This document shows, in pieces, positions 56,904-64,000 of a DNA stretch of 64,000 nucleotides. The first letter of the stretch is position 1, and every line of letters begins with the position of its first letter. Under the pieces are notes generated by a model. The model was not told where the DNA came from and did no database searches. It saw nothing but the letters and a program-made list of their open reading frames with translations. A program made the position numbers and the translations under genes. This DNA comes from Granulicella sp. Lineage in GTDB: Bacteria; Acidobacteriota; Terriglobia; Terriglobales; Acidobacteriaceae. Location: NCBI GenBank assembly GCA_025357875.1, contig JANYLK010000211.1:19017-83016 (forward strand). The letters run 5' to 3'.

Positions 56904-58082
56904 TTAATCCCGCGGCGTTGCAGCCGCGTACTGAACATCTTTCCAGGCCCCACCCGCCGCATGGCTCTGCAAAATCGCATCGATCACACACGCCGACCTG
57001 TAACCATCCTCAAACGTAGGCAGCATCGCGGGCTTGGCATCCGCACGCCCCCCCGCCGCAATCCACGTATACGCATCGCGTATCAAATTCGTAAACGCAT
57101 CGGCCCAGCCCTCCTGGTGTCCACCCGGCAAATGCACATACCCACGCACATCCTCCGACACCAACCCCGGATCCTTCATCATCACGGAGTTCGCCTGGTC
57201 GTGCCGCCCGATCCATAGCTCGTTCTGCTCTTCCTGCTTCCACTTCAGCGAGCAGCCCGCCCCATTCAGCTCCAGCTGCAAATCATTCTTGTGCCCGGGC
57301 AGCACCTGCCCGACGGAGAAGCATCCCTTCGCCCCATTTTCAAACCGCAGCAGCACGGTCGCAAGGTCCTCAGACGTAATCGCAACCGCCCTGCGCTCGC
57401 CCCCAGCCTGCTTCGAAAATGCCTCCGCCGAAACCTCCGCCGCATACCGAGTCGGCACCACCGTCGTCAGCTCTGCCAGCACGGAAACAATCTTCATCCC
57501 CGACACGTGCTCCGCCAGGTCACACCAGTGCGACCCAATGTCCCCCAGCACATTGCTAGGCCCAGCCTTCGCCGGATCGAGCCGCCACGTATACGCCTCA
57601 GGCCTTGTCAGGTAATCCTGCAGATAGCATCCATGCACAAAACTCAGCCGCCCCGCTTCACCCCGCGCAATCATCCCGCGCGCCTGCTGCACCAGCGGGT
57701 TCCCGCGATAGTTGAACGTAACAACGTGACCAACGCCGGAAGCAACCGCCGCGTCCCGCAACTGCTTCGCCTCAACCGAGTTCATCGCCAGCGGCTTGTC
57801 AGAGATCACATGCTTGCCCGCCTTCAACGCCGCCAGGTTCACCGCCAGGTGCAAATAGTTCGGTGTCGTGTTGTGAATCACGTGCACATCGGGGTCAGCA
57901 ATCAGCGCCTGGTAGTCGCCATACGCGCGCTCCACCTTGTACTCCCGCGCCTTCTTCTCCGCCGAAGCCTGCGATGATCCCGCAATCGCCACCACATCCA
58001 CATCGCCCAGCCGGCGCACCGCGTCGATATGGTGCGGTGCAATAAACCCCGGCCCAACCAGCCCCATCCCGATGCGCTTCAT
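56904..58082 (-). CDS. Cytoplasmic Gfo/Idh/MocA oxidoreductase
   Basis: Protein of 392 residues without an export signal, the start at 58082 following AAGGA. Rossmann motif MGLVGPGFIAPHHIDAV; catalytic region HVISDKPLAMNSVEAKQLRD (DKP instead of EKP); substrate region NVLGDIGSHWCDLAEHVSG. The DKP form and the gene order next to ThuA and the isomerase suggest that it reduces or oxidises an imported keto-sugar, as ThuB does in 3-keto-disaccharide use. It is the third member of its family in the cluster. Confidence 0.9.
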   Translation of the reverse strand: MKRIGMGLVGPGFIAPHHIDAVRRLGDVDVVAIAGSSQASAEKKAREYKVERAYGDYQALIADPDVHVIHNTTPNYLHLAVNLAALKAGKHVISDKPLAMNSVEAKQLRDAAVASGVGHVVTFNYRGNPLVQQARGMIARGEAGRLSFVHGCYLQDYLTRPEAYTWRLDPAKAGPSNVLGDIGSHWCDLAEHVSGMKIVSVLAELTTVVPTRYAAEVSAEAFSKQAGGERRAVAITSEDLATVLLRFENGAKGCFSVGQVLPGHKNDLQLELNGAGCSLKWKQEEQNELWIGRHDQANSVMMKDPGLVSEDVRGYVHLPGGHQEGWADAFTNLIRDAYTWIAAGGRADAKPAMLPTFEDGYRSACVIDAILQSHAAGGAWKDVQYAAATPRD

Positions 58083-58100
58083 TTGCCGTTCCTTCCTCGC

Positions 58101-58961
58101 CTACTTCACCGGCGCCGCATGCGAAGCCGTGCTTCCCTCGGTCATCCCCAGCGCCCACTTGATGGCCTCAAAGTACATCTTGCGAATCTCCGGATCATCC
58201 CACGACGCCTCCGTATGCCCCAGCGTCGAGTAAAACACCCGCCCCTTGCCATACATCTTCGTCCAGGCCACGGCGAAGTCCTTATCCGTCCGATGAATCT
58301 TCGGGTTGTCCATCTTCAGCTTCGAAGCGTCCAGGCTCAGCAGCACATTCACCTTGTCCCGCGACCAGTCCTTCGCCTGGTAGATCTCGTCCTTTTTCAC
58401 AAACTCCCGTGGAAACTGGCCCACAATCGCAGACCCCGGAGCCTCATTCACAATCGGCGCGTCGAACGTCCCCCACGGGTGGTCATTAAACCACCCGCCG
58501 ATCATCTCGCCATACTCCGGCCACTTATAGTTCGTATCCAGCGCCGCATGGATCCCCACAAAACCCTTGCCATCGTCCTTCACGAACGCCAGCATGTCGC
58601 GCTTCTGCTCCGCGGTCAAGTCCAACTCGCCCGTCGTACTCGCAAACACCAGCACGTCGAACGTATCGATGTTCTTCGCATTCCTCTCCAGCTTGTCCTT
58701 GGTCAGCAGCTCAGTATCCGTCCGCATGGTCGTGTTCCACAACCCGCTCTGCTTGCCCATCTGATACACGGCGTCCATCGCCGCCGAAACCGAGTCATGC
58801 TCAAACCCCTTCGTCTGCCCAATCACAAGCACCCGTTTCATTGCCGGCACTTTCGCCGGAGCAGCCGTCTTCGACGCCACCTGCGCACCACCGAGCGCCC
58901 ACCCACCGGCCGCCATCGCCAGCCCCAGCACATACCCGCGCCACATCCGTACTTGCATCAA
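58101..58961 (-). CDS. Secreted ThuA-domain protein
   Basis: Protein of 286 residues with a signal peptide (MWRGYVLGLAMAAGGWALGG) and the class-I-glutamine-amidotransferase-like ThuA fold: KRVLVIGQTKGFEHDSVS, LVFASTTGELDLTAEQKR, GKGFVGIHAALDTNYKWPEY and VFYSTLGHTEASWDDPE. ThuA was found in trehalose and sucrose use with 3-keto intermediates. It is the first gene of the minus-strand cluster, so its promoter lies just above 58961. In Acidobacteria and planctomycetes, ThuA, DUF1080 and Gfo/Idh genes commonly occur together. Confidence 0.88.
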   Translation of the reverse strand: MMQVRMWRGYVLGLAMAAGGWALGGAQVASKTAAPAKVPAMKRVLVIGQTKGFEHDSVSAAMDAVYQMGKQSGLWNTTMRTDTELLTKDKLERNAKNIDTFDVLVFASTTGELDLTAEQKRDMLAFVKDDGKGFVGIHAALDTNYKWPEYGEMIGGWFNDHPWGTFDAPIVNEAPGSAIVGQFPREFVKKDEIYQAKDWSRDKVNVLLSLDASKLKMDNPKIHRTDKDFAVAWTKMYGKGRVFYSTLGHTEASWDDPEIRKMYFEAIKWALGMTEGSTASHAAPVK

Positions 58962-59216
58962 TCTCTCCCCGTCACCGTATAACGTCGTTCAAAGCAAGCG
59001 GTCTCGCATCCATGCTGAACGCACCCTTTAACCTGCCTCTTCTGTTTACCGAAACAATACACGGTTTAGGCACCACCGTGCTCCATCCCTTCCAATTGGC
59101 GAATTGCCGTTGAAAGTCGATTGGTCCCCAGCCATCAGGCCCTGCCGGAACTCCGCCCCGGTGAAATGTCCGAACGGAAAGTATGAGCGCCGGAGTAAAG
59201 TACGCCACAAGACGCT
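58962..59216. other. Intergenic region upstream of thuA
   Basis: About 255 bases with no supported gene; it should contain the promoter of the sugar cluster (minus strand). I cannot name a regulator site. An IS21-like end begins near 59217. Confidence 0.4.
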
Positions 59217-59414
59217 GTGTGAGCGGCGTGCTGTGGCGGTGTAAAAATAGTCCACCGCCTGGTGTGGTTTCCATTGATGTTGCGGAAGCAGCGGGATCGT
59301 GGAACACCGAAGGGATGTTCAGGGTGGAGATCCACGGGCGTATGCGGCGAGCGGTGCTGGTGGAAGGTCGAAGCCAGCGTGAGGTAGCGCGCGAGCTCGG
59401 CATATCTCGCAAGG
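59217..59414 (+). mobile_element. 5' stub of an IS21-family element (istA N-terminus)
   Basis: From the ATG at 59315 the frame reads MFRVEIHGRMRRAVLVEGRS and QREVARELGISRK, the helix-turn-helix start of IstA transposases. It breaks off after 33 codons where a TonB-receptor-like sequence begins. The preceding TGTGAGCGGCG at 59217 may be its terminal inverted repeat. The rest of the element, including istB, is missing. Confidence 0.6.
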
Positions 59415-60140
59415 CGCGTTTACGTATTCCCGTCGCTCGCTCCTACTGTCTACAAACTCGTGGTGAGCTCTTTAGGCTTTAACAACTTTGCTCTGAGCGG
59501 CGTGATCCTACAGGCGGACCAGTTCTGACGATCAATAATGGGCTCACCGTGGGTTGGACCTCAACCTAGGTGGGCGTGTCCTCCGACGCCCCTCAGGTCA
59601 ACACCTCAACGGCGACGCTAAGTCAGGTTATCGACGATCGACGCATCAACGATTTACCACTGAATGGCCGCAACGTAGCACAATTGACCACACTTGTCGC
59701 TGGCTCGGTGACTGCCTCCAATGACGCGGTCGACCAGGGCCAAACAAAGACGTTTCCTGCCGCTGTAACGATATCGACGAACGGTTCACGAGCTAACCAG
59801 GTCAACTACCTGCTTGATGGTGGGAATAACGTTGACGAGTACACCAACGTCAATGCTCCGTTCCCGATGCCCGACTCGGTTCAGGAATTCAGCGTACAGA
59901 CCAGCAATTACACCGCACAATATGGACAGAACGCTGGGGGGGAGTCGATATCATATCCAAGTCCGAAACGAATCAGTATCACGGCAGCGTGTTTGAGTTC
60001 GTTAGCAACCGCGTTTTCAAGGCGGCGAACAGGTTTGCTTTGAGCCAGAGACCGGGAGTGCCAGTTAACCGCTCGGGCCGGGCAAAGTACCCGAGGCGGT
60101 ATTGGTTTGAACTGCACGCACGAGAAGGTATCTGTATCCT
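59415..60140 (+). pseudogene. Fragment of a TonB-dependent receptor with carboxypeptidase-regulatory-like N-terminus
   Basis: The pieces read YKLVVSSLGFNNFALSGVIL, a stop, then from 59570 SSDAPQVNTSTATLSQVIDD, RRINDLPLNGRNVAQLTTL, VNYLLDGGNNVDEYTNVNAP and EFSVQTSNYTAQYGQNAGG. After a run of seven G the frame changes and NQYHGSVFEFVSNRVFKAAN, RFALSQRPGVPVNRSG follows. This is the regulatory-like plus plug region of the large acidobacterial TonB receptors. The 800-residue barrel is missing; hflX follows. Fusion to the IS21 stub at about 59415 indicates a rearrangement. Confidence 0.75.
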
Positions 60141-60158
60141 TATGTCCGATACTGAAGG

Positions 60159-61688
60159 TCACGTATTCTTTGCTCCTGCAGGCTCGTCAGAGAGATCTTG
60201 CTTCTCCCGGAAACGGCGGTACCGATTAAGAAGAGATGCCGGTCCGCGGGCACGGATAAAGACGAGATTTCCTTCGAATCGCTTGTCGTTGATGACAGCT
60301 CCGCCTTCAAGCGAAGCGAGGATGGAGCCTTCGGACTGCGGGAGCCGAAGAGTAACTTCGACAAGCGGGTCGGCTACGAGCGCGGCATCGATGGCAATTA
60401 GGACCTGTTCAAGGCCGGTGTGCTGAAGCGAAGAGACGGGAATTGCTTCGCGACTGCTGGAGAGATGGGCAAGTTCCTGGGGCGGGACTAGATCTACCTT
60501 GTTCAATACCTGGATGACTGGCTTGGTCGAGACTCCAAGCTCGGCTAAGACTCGTTCAACTTGAGTCTTCTGCTCCTCGCGCATAGGGCTGGAAGCGTCC
60601 TGGACATGGATCAATATTTCGGCTCGCTCGACCTCTTCGAGGGTGGCGCGGAAGCTCGTAATCAGAGTGTGGGGAAGGTTGCGGATGAAGCCTACGGTAT
60701 CGGAGAGCAGGATCCTGCGGCGGGACGGAAGTTGCAACTGCCTGAGTTTTGGGTCGAGAGTGGCGAACATACGGGCTGATTCGAGTACACCCGCCTCGGT
60801 GAGGGCATTAAAGAGGGTGCTCTTGCCGGCGTTAGTGTAGCCGACGAGGGCGACTACAGGGACCGGGACTGCCTCGCGTCTCTGCCGCTGTTGATGGCGG
60901 ATACGACGGACGGCGTCGAGCTGAGTCTTGATGTGGTCGATACGCAGGTTGATCTTGCGGCGATCGGTCTCGAGCTGCGTCTCGCCCGGGCCACGGGTCC
61001 CGATGCCGCCGCCAAGCTGTGACATGGCGCGACCGCGTCCCGCCAGCCGCGGCAACTGGTACTCGAGCTGTGCAAGTTCTACCTGGAGCTGGCCTTCACG
61101 GGTCTTCGCGTGCCGGGCGAAGATGTCAAGTATGAGCTGCGACCGGTCAATGACGTGGCAGGGCAGCCGCGCTTCTATGTTGCGGAGCTGCGACGGGGTA
61201 AGGTCGTGATCGAAGAGTACAAGCGATGCATTGGTGCTGGCCACAACGCCCACAATTTCCTCGAGTTTGCCCTCGCCGACGAGGCTGGAGGGATCGGGCT
61301 TCTGGCGGCGCTGGACCAGCGTGGCGGCAATGGTCGCGCCGGCTGATCGGGCGAGTTCCTCGAACTCTGCGCGGCCGGCATCGAAGTCGATATTGGGGTC
61401 TGCGTGCTCCGGATAGTCTTCTTCTCCAGCCATAAGGGCGGCCGCGGTGCGGGCAAGTCGTGCGGCTGCGGTAAGCTGCTTGCGTTTGCGGAGCTCTCCA
61501 GTGAACTCGACCACGACAATTACGGCAAGTTCCTGCTGGGTCTGCGAGGTACGGAGTTCGCGGGCGAGGAGTGCCGCGTCCTGGGCCTCACTTGCTTCGA
61601 CAAGACTGCGACGGGCTGTCTTTCCGCGTTGCCAGCTTGATTGCTTTTCATCCGGGGAGGCTTCACGCGGAGCCTTCTTGCTGGTCAA
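60159..61688 (-). CDS. hflX: GTPase HflX
   Basis: Ribosome-associated GTPase of 509 residues that splits stalled or stress-damaged 70S ribosomes. The N-terminal HflX domain has [20 protein letters not shown] and [13 protein letters not shown]; a coiled linker ([20 protein letters not shown], ending in [12 protein letters not shown]) follows; the G domain shows G1 [10 protein letters not shown]3 DTVGF, G4 NKVD. The C-terminus carries extra residues with a family-typical domain. Intact, a housekeeping gene, but it stands between mobile-element debris and gene-poor sequence inside the tRNA-Lys-bracketed stretch. Confidence 0.93.
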   Translation of the reverse strand: MTSKKAPREASPDEKQSSWQRGKTARRSLVEASEAQDAALLARELRTSQTQQELAVIVVVEFTGELRKRKQLTAAARLARTAAALMAGEEDYPEHADPNIDFDAGRAEFEELARSAGATIAATLVQRRQKPDPSSLVGEGKLEEIVGVVASTNASLVLFDHDLTPSQLRNIEARLPCHVIDRSQLILDIFARHAKTREGQLQVELAQLEYQLPRLAGRGRAMSQLGGGIGTRGPGETQLETDRRKINLRIDHIKTQLDAVRRIRHQQRQRREAVPVPVVALVGYTNAGKSTLFNALTEAGVLESARMFATLDPKLRQLQLPSRRRILLSDTVGFIRNLPHTLITSFRATLEEVERAEILIHVQDASSPMREEQKTQVERVLAELGVSTKPVIQVLNKVDLVPPQELAHLSSSREAIPVSSLQHTGLEQVLIAIDAALVADPLVEVTLRLPQSEGSILASLEGGAVINDKRFEGNLVFIRARGPASLLNRYRRFREKQDLSDEPAGAKNT

Positions 61689-62316
61689 AGTTATCTCAAT
61701 TCAGGGTAGAATTTCCGACACACCTTTACCAATGATACTGAACGACTGGCGTCAGTATGCTGGCTGCAATCGATCCAGCCATTTTCGCTGTTTTTATGCC
61801 GCCACACCGTTTCACACAAAACTCGCAAGCTGAACTATGATGTCGCTCTGGCAAAGGCTCCAGTCATTCTCCGCAACATCTGTTCAGATTTCTGATGTGC
61901 CTTGCGACTGCCTCGGGGCACCTCGGTGAAAATTGCACCGGTGCTGGTCGCCAACCAGTCTGTGGACCCTCGGCATGACGCGGATGATTTGTACCTCCAA
62001 GGCAAGACTCTCGGCAAAGGGGATGCATATGTTTAACTTCCGAAGAGCGCTTCTGCCTTAAAATGGCGAGCACGTCACTTTCTTCGAGATGCAGAGACGC
62101 CTATGCGATGTTCATCTTCAATATTTGAGTGAAATCCCCCTGAGAGAGGCGTCCGAGAACTACTTCTCATTGCTTTTTAACATCAGTGGATTGTGGAAGA
62201 ACCGTCAGGTCAACTGCGCATAGAGGTTTCGGAAAGAGATGCGGCGCATTCAATCCGATTAACGTTGAGTCATCGTCGCCGCCGCTAGGACCTACCGCTA
62301 ATTTCTGGTGTATAGA
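61689..62316. other. Gene-poor stretch after hflX
   Basis: About 630 bases upstream of hflX. Short open frames on both strands show no similarity. The region must hold the hflX promoter. No RNA gene recognised. Confidence 0.4.
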
Positions 62317-62544
62317 TCAAGCAATCGACCCCGTCGGCTTATGGGGTGTGGTCGCCTCTGTGTCAACAGCATCGTAATCATGACCAACGTGCCAACCTCG
62401 GCATCGCGGGCACTCAGAAACGTGGAGAATGCTGGAATGCTTCTGCTTTCGCACGTTCGGCGCCGCTTTCCATCGTCGAGCTTTTCCTCGCTCGAAAAAA
62501 CGAATTTGCGACACCCTGTGCAGTAAGATCCACCATCGCTTCAC
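62317..62544 (-). CDS. Possible small Cys-containing protein
   Basis: A 75-codon frame with a CPRCRGWHVGHDYD segment, which resembles the CxxCxxWH(V/L) pattern of small zinc-ribbon-like proteins seen in acidobacteria and phages. The rest is basic and has no recognised family. Could be a real small gene or chance; weak support only. Confidence 0.3.
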   Translation of the reverse strand: MKRWWILLHRVSQIRFFERGKARRWKAAPNVRKQKHSSILHVSECPRCRGWHVGHDYDAVDTEATTPHKPTGSIA

Positions 62545-62790
62545 AATGGCCGTTCCGACAACTGTTGCTTTGTATTCCCTTTCCTCATTCGGGCCTGCTT
62601 TTCATTGGTACACGGTAGGGTACATCCTGAAATGCAAAACGTGAGCGCAGCTCGCCACGGATACCAGAATTCCGTTTCAAAGTGGTACTCACCTCGGTAA
62701 TAAATCCGTGAATCAACATCGCCCGGCAAGTCTCCGTCGCTGTTATGGTCATTGGCTTGGTAGACGAATCCGGTCAGTGGCATCGTGCCT

Positions 62791-63144
62791 TCATCGTTTG
62801 CATAATTTGCCATACTGCTCAGCAGTCAGCATCAGGAACACCCCACCCTTGCCTACGCTTACACCATGCTCTATCGCCTGGCGGCATTCCAGATTACGGA
62901 GTGCGCCAGCGTGTTCGGCTAGTTGCAGGATCTTATCCGACGAGGCGAACGTGAACGTGCGCGGTAGCGGCGTCTTGAGGTCTTCCTCGAGGAACTGACA
63001 GTACCAGCCGCAGCGCGTGAAAAACGACATGTATACCCGGCGACGCGGTGTACAGCGGTCACAATACCTTTCTCCGGTTGGATGGGTGGGGTCAGGTTTC
63101 AGAGATACCCTGCAAACGCAGCAAATCTTGCCAGTCAAGCGCAT
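62791..63144 (-). CDS. Hypothetical protein with an N-terminal CxxC...CxxC zinc-finger-like segment
   Basis: From the ATG at 63144 the protein has 117 residues. Two pairs of cysteines (GKICCVCRVSLK and GERYCDRC) look like a small zinc ribbon. The rest (FFTRCGWYCQFLEEDLKTPL, FASSDKILQLAEHAGALRNL, GVFLMLTAEQYGKL) is well composed and codon-like, giving it the look of a conserved small protein. It is isolated in a gene-poor region. I do not recognise the family. Confidence 0.6.
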   Translation of the reverse strand: MRLTGKICCVCRVSLKPDPTHPTGERYCDRCTPRRRVYMSFFTRCGWYCQFLEEDLKTPLPRTFTFASSDKILQLAEHAGALRNLECRQAIEHGVSVGKGGVFLMLTAEQYGKLCKR

Positions 63145-63174
63145 CCGCGATGTTGATGCACGTTCCCCACCCAT

Positions 63175-63955
63175 AGGCGAATAATAAGCGAATATGCTGT
63201 GGATGGGTGGTGCAAAAGAGTTGGGTCTTTCGGACGAGGAGATTGATTACCATTTTGAGTGGCCTTCAAAGGTCGTCCGTCGCGGTGTCAGCACAGTCGA
63301 TTAGCCGATAAATCGACGCCCCCACAGCGGATCGAGTTGAATTTATCACCGTAGACTCTGGGGTTTGAGGACGCAATGGGATGGAAAACTAGGTTAAGCC
63401 GGGAGTGCAAAAAGTAATATTTTTTGCACTCCCGAATGCACGGTATTGCTTGCAGGCACTCAATCAATGGGGCGTACAGTCCGTGGTTTTAGGTACTGCT
63501 AAGGGGTAGGCGAGGAGTTGGAGGGGAATTACTTCGAGATGCCAAGGAGGAGTGCGGGGGCCTGGAGACGTTCTCGAAGGCAACGAATCTGTCCGTCAGT
63601 CTGCATGTAATCTACCCAGCGCTCGCAGCCAATCGCGACCATGTAGAAACCGCACGCACACTCTTTGTGTACACTGCGTCGCGTCGGCTCGCATCCTTTA
63701 CTGACGAAGTCTTCCGGTCCGGTCTGTTCCGCGAGCACTGCGTCAGGCCAAGCGTTGATCTGCCGCTCCCTTTAAACCGAATCCCCGCGATCTTCAGGCC
63801 TCAAAGCAAATCAAAACGGTCTGGACCGCCTAAGTCCGCCATTAGTCTGCCAAACCAGAACCAATAATGCCCCATATCGGCAACGATTCACGGTATCTGG
63901 GCATAGGGTCCAGCTCGGGGTGTACCGCACAAGTTTTTGAGAATGAATGAATAAA
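63175..63955. other. Gene-poor stretch next to the tRNA-Lys end
   Basis: About 780 bases. A 69-codon frame at 63529-63738 (-) and a 36-codon frame at 63194-63304 (+) are too weak to call. The only definite structure is the 14-bp inverted repeat listed separately. I looked for an integrase gene, expected near an intact tRNA attachment site, and found none. Confidence 0.45.
63400..63434. terminator. Perfect 14-bp inverted repeat, terminator-like
   Basis: CGGGAGTGCAAAAA and TTTTTGCACTCCCG pair around a 7-base loop (GTAATAT). A G/C stem base with an A/T top is odd for a classical terminator, since the T run lies inside the stem. It might serve as a bidirectional terminator or a protein-binding palindrome; no gene ends immediately beside it. 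Confidence 0.6.
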
Positions 63956-64000
63956 TGGTGGACGCGGCAGGGATCGAACCTGCGACCAGTCGATTAAGAG
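63956..64000 (-). tRNA. tRNA-Lys (CUU anticodon), 3' part; 5' half beyond the window
   Basis: On the minus strand the sequence gives CTCTTAATCG (anticodon CTT), the variable loop, T arm GCAGGTTCGATCCCTGC, acceptor CGCGTCC and encoded ACCA. The 5' half should lie past base 64000. The direct repeat at 46794 makes this the probable intact attachment-site copy of an integrated element to its left. Confidence 0.85.

Noticed and set aside
63529..63738. A small minus-strand gene of 69 codons before the tRNA-Lys
   Set aside because: No family resemblance, no good start signal, and it lies in sequence with poor coding character. Possible but unsupported.

Overview
The window looks like chromosomal DNA of an acidobacterium of the class Terriglobia (Terriglobus/Granulicella/Edaphobacter-like). 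This is inferred from gene content, not from a database match: a PEP-CTERM protein, a TonB-receptor fragment with the acidobacterial carboxypeptidase-regulatory plus plug layout, many Tat-exported Gfo/Idh/MocA oxidoreductases, and families of short interspersed GC-rich repeats. Most genes are typical chromosomal genes, but several stretches are visibly decaying.

Layout. 1-14 kb: rarA (cut by the window edge), a PEP-CTERM protein, a DsbD-like disulfide reductase, a CoA-binding protein, a DinB-like protein, prfB with its programmed frameshift, a Nei/Fpg glycosylase carrying in-frame repeat insertions, a zinc-free MDR oxidoreductase and a large Lhr helicase. 14-18.1 kb: a chemotaxis operon read cheA-cheW-cheY-cheR on the minus strand. 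cheA is frameshifted by a 19-bp tandem duplication and cheR has two in-frame stops, while cheW and cheY are intact. 18.2-23.4 kb: a membrane protein, then nucleoside salvage (cdd, pyrimidine phosphorylase, concentrative nucleoside transporter). 23.6-32.4 kb: an unusual exported-protein cluster with a Tat-signal protein, a caspase-like peptidase with a DUF4384-like tail, a secreted unknown, an M48 metalloprotease, a second caspase-like peptidase and a three-repeat secreted protein. 32.6-34.3 kb: an ABC-2 transporter pair. 34.6-37 kb: the wreck of a sulfur-relay locus (sigma-54 activator, DUF1641, DsrC/TusE, rhodanese remnants) with only the DsrE-like gene intact. 37-44.2 kb: a TolC/adaptor/RND efflux operon with a DUF2892 protein, followed by an ECF sigma factor fused to a zinc-finger anti-sigma-like domain. 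44.9-46 kb: a formaldehyde-dehydrogenase-like alcohol dehydrogenase.

From about 46.8 kb to the right edge the sequence is bracketed by two copies of the 3' half of a tRNA-Lys gene (44 of 45 bases identical), which suggests an integrated island or its remains. Inside are esterase and nucleoside-transporter pseudogenes, and then a ten-gene minus-strand cluster (apbE, an Agl23-like membrane protein, a discoidin-like protein, three Gfo/Idh/MocA oxidoreductases, DoxX, DUF1080, a sugar isomerase/epimerase, ThuA). This cluster reads as a periplasmic oxidative (3-keto) glycoside-degradation system. After it come an IS21 stub, a TonB-receptor fragment, an intact hflX, and about 2 kb of sparse sequence ending at the tRNA-Lys.

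The most striking observations are the decaying chemotaxis operon, the double caspase/M48 exported cluster, the repeat-invaded nei gene, the broken sulfur-relay locus beside an intact RND operon, and the tRNA-bracketed 3-keto-glycoside cluster.
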